DNA from: Clostridium sp.
Lineage (GTDB): Bacteria > Bacillota_A > Clostridia > Lachnospirales > Lachnospiraceae
Reading direction: 5' to 3'
Assembly (NCBI GenBank): GCA_023666975.1
Contig: JAMPAW010000129.1
Span: 1 to 9,332, forward strand
Length of the DNA: 9,332 bases
Each line of letters starts with the position of its first letter. The first letter of the stretch is position 1. The translations under genes were made by a program, and so were the position numbers. Shown piece after piece: positions 6,131 through 9,332 of the stretch. The notes under the pieces were generated by a model. It was not told the origin of the DNA and ran no database searches. It was given only the letters and a program-made list of their open reading frames with translations.

Positions 6131-6760
6131 CTATTCTCTTCTGCACTTCCGTATCATCAGTGCCGCCGCAATCATGATAAGCCCTGCCGCCAAAAGATAT
6201 CCCTTTTCCGCAATATCTTCCTCTGCACTTAACGCAAAAAGCCAGAATTTGCCCAGATATTTTCTACCGCTTCCCTCAGAAATAATAAAATACAAAAACG
6301 GCATCATATAAGCCAGTGCGATATTGTCAATGAAACTGTAAAACAAAAGTCCTATGCCGCCCATAAATATACAGTTTGCGATTGCCGCATAAAGACAAGC
6401 TCCATAACGGAAGCTGCAGTTATTCAGTTTTAGCGCATATAAATATACCGAAAGGATTAGGGCAAGGCATACTACCGCCTCCGACAGCCGAATCAAACGG
6501 ACGCCGGTAATCGGTGTTTTCTTCGAGGCAGTCAAATCCCGGATATCCTTATTGGTATCCGGAAGAAACAGCGGTATCAGAAGGATCACTCCTAAAAATC
6601 CCAGGTAAAATTCTATTATTTTTGCGACCTGCAGCTCTTCTAAATTCTCCACGCCCATAATCAACGGTGTCACGGCACAGAGAAAAACGGCAATCACACA
6701 GTGTGAAAACAGATTGTGCTTTAAGTTAGCTTTTGCGATTCCGAAGCATCGTTCCAACAC
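6131..6760 (-). CDS. ABC transporter permease, small subunit (GTG start)
   Basis: A hydrophobic protein of 209 residues from GTG at 6760. About six membrane segments are visible, near residues 21-36, 50-66, 92-110, 120-142, 146-161 and 187-204, with short loops and a basic C-terminus (RKCRRE). The sequence alone gives no named subfamily; the assignment as a second permease rests on hydropathy and on its place as the last gene of an ATPase-permease-permease operon. The frame is open to a TTG at 6796, but that codon has no ribosome binding site; AAAGGGGAG (6768-6776) lies 7 bases before the GTG. The start lies within the 3' end of the upstream permease gene, a 35-base overlap suggesting translational coupling. 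Only a weak hairpin follows the stop. Confidence 0.8.
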   Translation of the reverse strand: MLERCFGIAKANLKHNLFSHCVIAVFLCAVTPLIMGVENLEELQVAKIIEFYLGFLGVILLIPLFLPDTNKDIRDLTASKKTPITGVRLIRLSEAVVCLALILSVYLYALKLNNCSFRYGACLYAAIANCIFMGGIGLLFYSFIDNIALAYMMPFLYFIISEGSGRKYLGKFWLFALSAEEDIAEKGYLLAAGLIMIAAALMIRKCRRE

Positions 6761-7976
6761 CCACAAACTCCCCTTTCCGTTTTTTATTGTAGACAAAGAC
6801 GGTACACACGAGCAATAGCAGCGAAAAGCCCGTATAAAATAATCGGTTTATCATCAGCTGCCCTCTCATCTGCTGATAAACGGAATATTGCCCTACGGCA
6901 TTAAACCGCGGAATCAGATTCCAGCCTGCCACTCCGACCAGATTGCTGCCGCTCATAAAAAGGCTGATAAACCACCATGCTCCCTGAACCAGAATAGCAA
7001 TGGCACTGTCCGTCAGTTCCGTCAGGAAAAATCCCACCGCAAGGCTGACCAGTATCGTTGGCAGAAGCCAGAAGCCAATATGCCGGATAAATGCCAGCGC
7101 ATCATAGTGCGCATGGATACGATTTGCATAATAGACAGACTGCAGCATCGTCGAACAGCTCAGCATAATCACCGGAATGACCGTCATCAGCACGGCAGCC
7201 AGAAAACGGCTAAATACAATTGAAGCCGAGCCTGCCCCGCTCATAAAGATAACCTGGTCGGCCTGTGCTTTCCTGTCCCTTAACGCCCTTGTCACTGCCA
7301 GAAAGACCGGCAGAATTGCCAGCATGATACCGACATAATCGCAAAACAGCCTCGCATATGCATTGGTTACCCTGTCATTTTTTACCAGGCTTTCATATTC
7401 CGCCAATGCCTGTTCATAGGATTTCTTTCCCCATGTAAATGCCAAATCACCTTCGCTGTATTTACTCCCTCCGCCTAACAGATTATCCAGAATCTTCATT
7501 TGCTCTGAAAATTCCTGCCACGTCAAATCCTGCCTGACAGTAATGGCTGCAGCTGCCTGTTCATCAGCCATCGTGATGCCGTCTTCCGAAACAGCCTGTT
7601 GATACAGCCCTTCTATTTCTCTTTGTGCTTCCTCAAGTTCCTGCTCCGACAAACCGGTTATCTGCAATATTATCTGCTTTACCTGTTCCTGCTCCTCATC
7701 ATTTAATATTACTTTTTTATAGAAACCAATCGGATAAGTGATATATTGTCCCCTGTCATATTCCGCCCACAGGTCAGACAGTGCATTCTGCATAATCAAA
7801 TCCTTGTCCGTTGTATGTATCATGCCATAATCCGCAGCTCCCGGTTCCGGTTTCTCTACCGTTTCAAAAGTTCCCATTTGGGTAAAGAAATCCAGTACCA
7901 GTGCAATGAGAAAAATATAATAGGTGACACTCTTTAAATACTGGACACACTCCTTTTTTAACAGCGTCAGAAACAT
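6726..7976 (-). CDS. ABC-2 type transporter permease with large extracytoplasmic domain
   Basis: A 416-residue membrane protein. A first membrane segment (about residues 15-34) is followed by a large hydrophilic, Glu/Gln-rich domain (about 37-207) predicted to lie outside the membrane, then membrane segments near 208-228, 257-275, 300-320, 325-345 and 378-397. This layout, with the big loop between segments 1 and 2, is typical of ABC-2 type export permeases. It begins inside the ATPase gene (10-base overlap) with a GGGGTGA ribosome binding site, and overlaps the small permease gene at its other end. The partner ATPase and second permease make a complete heteromeric exporter. The cargo cannot be told from sequence; peptides, antimicrobials or lipids are possibilities. 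No two-component system or peptidase gene is adjacent. Confidence 0.85.
   Translation of the reverse strand: MFLTLLKKECVQYLKSVTYYIFLIALVLDFFTQMGTFETVEKPEPGAADYGMIHTTDKDLIMQNALSDLWAEYDRGQYITYPIGFYKKVILNDEEQEQVKQIILQITGLSEQELEEAQREIEGLYQQAVSEDGITMADEQAAAAITVRQDLTWQEFSEQMKILDNLLGGGSKYSEGDLAFTWGKKSYEQALAEYESLVKNDRVTNAYARLFCDYVGIMLAILPVFLAVTRALRDRKAQADQVIFMSGAGSASIVFSRFLAAVLMTVIPVIMLSCSTMLQSVYYANRIHAHYDALAFIRHIGFWLLPTILVSLAVGFFLTELTDSAIAILVQGAWWFISLFMSGSNLVGVAGWNLIPRFNAVGQYSVYQQMRGQLMINRLFYTGFSLLLLVCTVFVYNKKRKGEFVGVGTMLRNRKS
6768..6776 (-). promoter_or_regulatory. Internal ribosome binding site for the second permease
   Basis: AAAGGGGAG on the minus strand, embedded in the coding region of the first permease and 7 bases before the GTG at 6758-6760. 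It sets the start of the small permease and points to coupled translation. Confidence 0.65.
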
Positions 7977-8863
7977 GATACATCACCCCGCTCCCTATAC
8001 ATCAGATACATATATGCAGCTTCCACGTTGACTTCACACATCTTCGCTCCTTCAAAGACACTCTGCTGCGGATTTTTTAACAGAAAGCGTACCGTCACCG
8101 ATTTCCCCTGATTCAGCATTCCGGTTACCAGATACTCCTGTTTCACCTTTTCCAGCTCCATGCGGGAAATATCTGCGGTGTAAATGTTCCCTTCCGCAAT
8201 GGAGAGCAGTTCAGAAACGGTACCTTTATAAATAATCTCCCCCGCATCCATGATTGCAATATTTTCACACGTAGCTTCGATATCGCCGACAATATGCGTA
8301 GATAATATGACTATCCTCTTCTCCGCAATCTCACACAGCAGGTTGCGGAACCTTACCCGTTCCTCCGGGTCCAGACCCGCTGTCGGCTCATCGACAATCA
8401 GCACCTTAGGGTCATGTAAAATTGCCTGCGCAATTCCGAGTCTCCTTCTCATTCCTCCGGACATTGCCTTTACTTTTGTCTTGTGGTTGTTCTGCAGATT
8501 CACTCTTTCGAGCAATTCCGGAATACGTGTTTTCCGTTCTGCCTTTGACATTCCGGACAACACACCGAGATAATCCATGGCCTCATATACACTCATATTT
8601 CCATACATCGAAAAGTCCTGCGGCAGATATCCTGTCATTTCCCGGATTTTCCCCGCATTTCCCACAGGCACGCCACAAATGTCAATCTCACCGCTGCTGG
8701 CGGGAAGCAACGTTGCAAGTACCTTCATCAAAGTTGTCTTTCCCGCTCCGTTTCTGCCAAGCAGTCCAAACATTCCCTGCGGAATAGTGAGATTAATATT
8801 CTTAAGCGCCTGTTTGGAACCATAAAACTTATTGACATCTTCTAACCATATTTCTGTTTCCAT
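7967..8863 (-). CDS. ABC transporter ATP-binding protein
   Basis: A 298-residue ABC ATPase that powers the two permeases encoded next. All nucleotide-binding motifs are intact: Walker A GRNGAGKT (residues 36-43), Q-loop Gln82, the signature as MSGGM (134-138) in place of the more usual LSGGQ, Walker B VLIVDEP (154-160), D-loop Asp165 and switch His190. A C-terminal extension of about 75 residues follows the ATPase core, as in many ABC-2 drug/peptide exporter ATPases. The MSGGM form is common in this subfamily. I place the start at ATG 8863, which has AAAGGAG 5 bases upstream; an ATG five codons earlier (8878) has no proper ribosome binding site. The stop overlaps the permease start by 10 bases. 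A candidate promoter lies 42-70 bases before the start. Confidence 0.93.
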   Translation of the reverse strand: METEIWLEDVNKFYGSKQALKNINLTIPQGMFGLLGRNGAGKTTLMKVLATLLPASSGEIDICGVPVGNAGKIREMTGYLPQDFSMYGNMSVYEAMDYLGVLSGMSKAERKTRIPELLERVNLQNNHKTKVKAMSGGMRRRLGIAQAILHDPKVLIVDEPTAGLDPEERVRFRNLLCEIAEKRIVILSTHIVGDIEATCENIAIMDAGEIIYKGTVSELLSIAEGNIYTADISRMELEKVKQEYLVTGMLNQGKSVTVRFLLKNPQQSVFEGAKMCEVNVEAAYMYLMYRERGDVSCF

Positions 8864-8904
8864 ATTTTCTCCTTTCATCTTCTTAATCGGTATTGAAAGG
8901 ATAG

Positions 8905-8933
8905 AATATATTTCTCTACATTTTCTCTATAAA
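8905..8933 (-). promoter_or_regulatory. Candidate sigma-A promoter of ABC exporter operon
   Basis: On the minus strand TTTATA (8928-8933) and TATATT (8905-8910) are separated by exactly 17 bases, 42 bases before the ATPase start and just after the terminator of the preceding gene. The -10 matches consensus at five of six positions, the -35 at four. The spacer carries two AGAGAAA copies. Confidence 0.4.
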
Positions 8934-8936
8934 TGA

Positions 8937-8972
8937 TAAAATCAGGAAGTCTGCTTTGACAGGCTCCCTGAT
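8937..8972 (-). terminator. Intrinsic terminator after the Rpn remnant
   Basis: On the minus strand a 13-bp stem (8960-8972 with 8941-8953, two G-T wobbles, 6-base loop) is followed by TTTTATCATTT. It begins 8 bases past the stop codon at 8981, so it ends transcription of the nuclease remnant and insulates the exporter operon. Confidence 0.75.
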
Positions 8973-8980
8973 ACTAAACT

Positions 8981-9250
8981 TTATTCATTCCCACTATTTT
9001 CGGATATGATTTTCTCGATTTCTTCTACTGAATATGAAAATTGTTTGGCAATGTCTTTTATACTTACTCCTAATTCGGCATAAGCAAGTATACGACCTTT
9101 TTCTATGCCTTCTTCACGACCTTCTTCACGACCTTCTTCACGACCTTCTTTCCTACCTTTTTCTATGCCTTTTTCTATACCTTCCTGAAGTGCCAGACGT
9201 TCCCGCTCAGCTATCTCCGGTGCCATGATTTGTTCCAACGTTGCACACAT
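8981..9250 (-). pseudogene. C-terminal remnant of an Rpn-type nuclease/transposase gene
   Basis: An 89-residue reading frame resembling only the C-terminal tail of the Rpn family (recombination-promoting nuclease, PD-(D/E)XK transposase-like). Typical tail features are the MCATLEQIM opening, a string of GIEK/GREE tetrapeptides (about residues 24-53) and the closing ELGVSIKDIAKQFSYSVEEIEKII segment. The catalytic PD-(D/E)XK domain, normally some 200 residues upstream, is missing. The same frame continues before the ATG as IAEWKEESE, which also fits the family, and only then meets a stop (TAG, 9278-9280), so the gene looks 5'-truncated and not naturally short. AAGGAGG stands 8 bases before the ATG but is also explained by the codons for WKEE, so it may be fortuitous. 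The fragment could still be translated. Family assignment is from memory of the tail pattern. Confidence 0.6.
9097..9180 (-). repeat. 12-bp tandem repeat, seven units
   Basis: Seven 12-base units in a row. Three central copies (9109-9144) are identical (CTTCTTCACGAC on the plus strand), one is a variant (9145-9156), and three flanking copies are CTTTTTCTATGC or one base different. Each encodes one tetrapeptide, GIEK, GRKE or GREE, in the tail of the Rpn remnant. The unit is a multiple of three, so copy number can change without shifting the frame. Confidence 0.9.
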
Positions 9251-9283
9251 TTCTGATTCCTCCTTCCATTCCGCAATCTAAAC

Positions 9284-9332
9284 TGTACCCCTTGTCAAGG
9301 ACATTTTTTCAAATTTGTTATAGGGAACATAT
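9284..9332. mobile_element. Possible insertion sequence end, cut by window edge
   Basis: From 9284 the sequence TGTACCCCTTGTCAAGGACA, followed by a T-run, looks like the terminal inverted repeat of a DDE-type insertion sequence: it begins with TGT, contains the CCTTG-T-CAAGG symmetry, and starts where the Rpn-like coding frame is lost. The rest of the element, including any transposase, lies outside the window, so this cannot be proved here. The alternative is an ordinary intergenic leader. Confidence 0.3.

Noticed and set aside
9097..9180. CRISPR-like array
   Set aside because: The units are 12 bases, directly abutting with no spacers, and read through in frame as tetrapeptides.
9250..9332. 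TTGACA at 9291-9296 (minus strand) as -35 of a promoter for the Rpn remnant
   Set aside because: The hexamer is perfect, but no -10-like hexamer is found 16-18 bases downstream, and it forms the centre of the CCTTG/CAAGG symmetry in the possible IS end.

Overview
The window looks like chromosomal DNA from an anaerobic, endospore-forming Clostridia bacterium, most likely in or near the Lachnospiraceae. The evidence is a spmA-spmB spore-maturation pair, a DUF4250 micro-protein typical of that group, strong AGGAGG-type ribosome binding sites and U-rich intrinsic terminators. Almost everything is on the minus strand; only the small DUF4250 gene at the left edge is on the plus strand. No rRNA, tRNA, CRISPR array, riboswitch or phage module was seen, and no gene-free stretch exceeds about 150 bases.

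In minus-strand transcription order, from right to left: (1) At the far right is the 3' remnant of an Rpn-type (PD-(D/E)XK) nuclease/transposase gene with a 12-bp tandem repeat. Its upstream reading frame is cut off beside what may be the end of an insertion sequence running out of the window, and it is followed by a good terminator. (2) A three-gene ABC-2 type exporter operon follows (ATPase, a permease with a large extracytoplasmic domain, a second small permease), all overlapping. (3) Next is spmA-spmB, translationally coupled by an ATGA overlap. (4) Then comes apt (adenine salvage), followed by an NfeD-like membrane protein and its usual partner, an SPFH/band 7 (stomatin-like) protein, ending in a strong terminator. 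(5) Last are an AI-2E family transporter with a TTG start and a patatin-like phospholipase, again joined by an ATGA overlap and convergent with the DUF4250 gene.

Functionally these are separate small modules: exporter, spore-core dehydration/cortex maturation, purine salvage, membrane-microdomain organisation, and a membrane transporter/lipid hydrolase pair. No obviously new defence or mobile system is visible. The points most worth a second look are the truncated Rpn gene and possible IS junction, the terminator hairpin placed directly in front of the AI-2E gene with no room for a promoter, a palindrome upstream of apt, and several starts that the ribosome binding sites move away from the longest reading frame, or place at a non-ATG codon.
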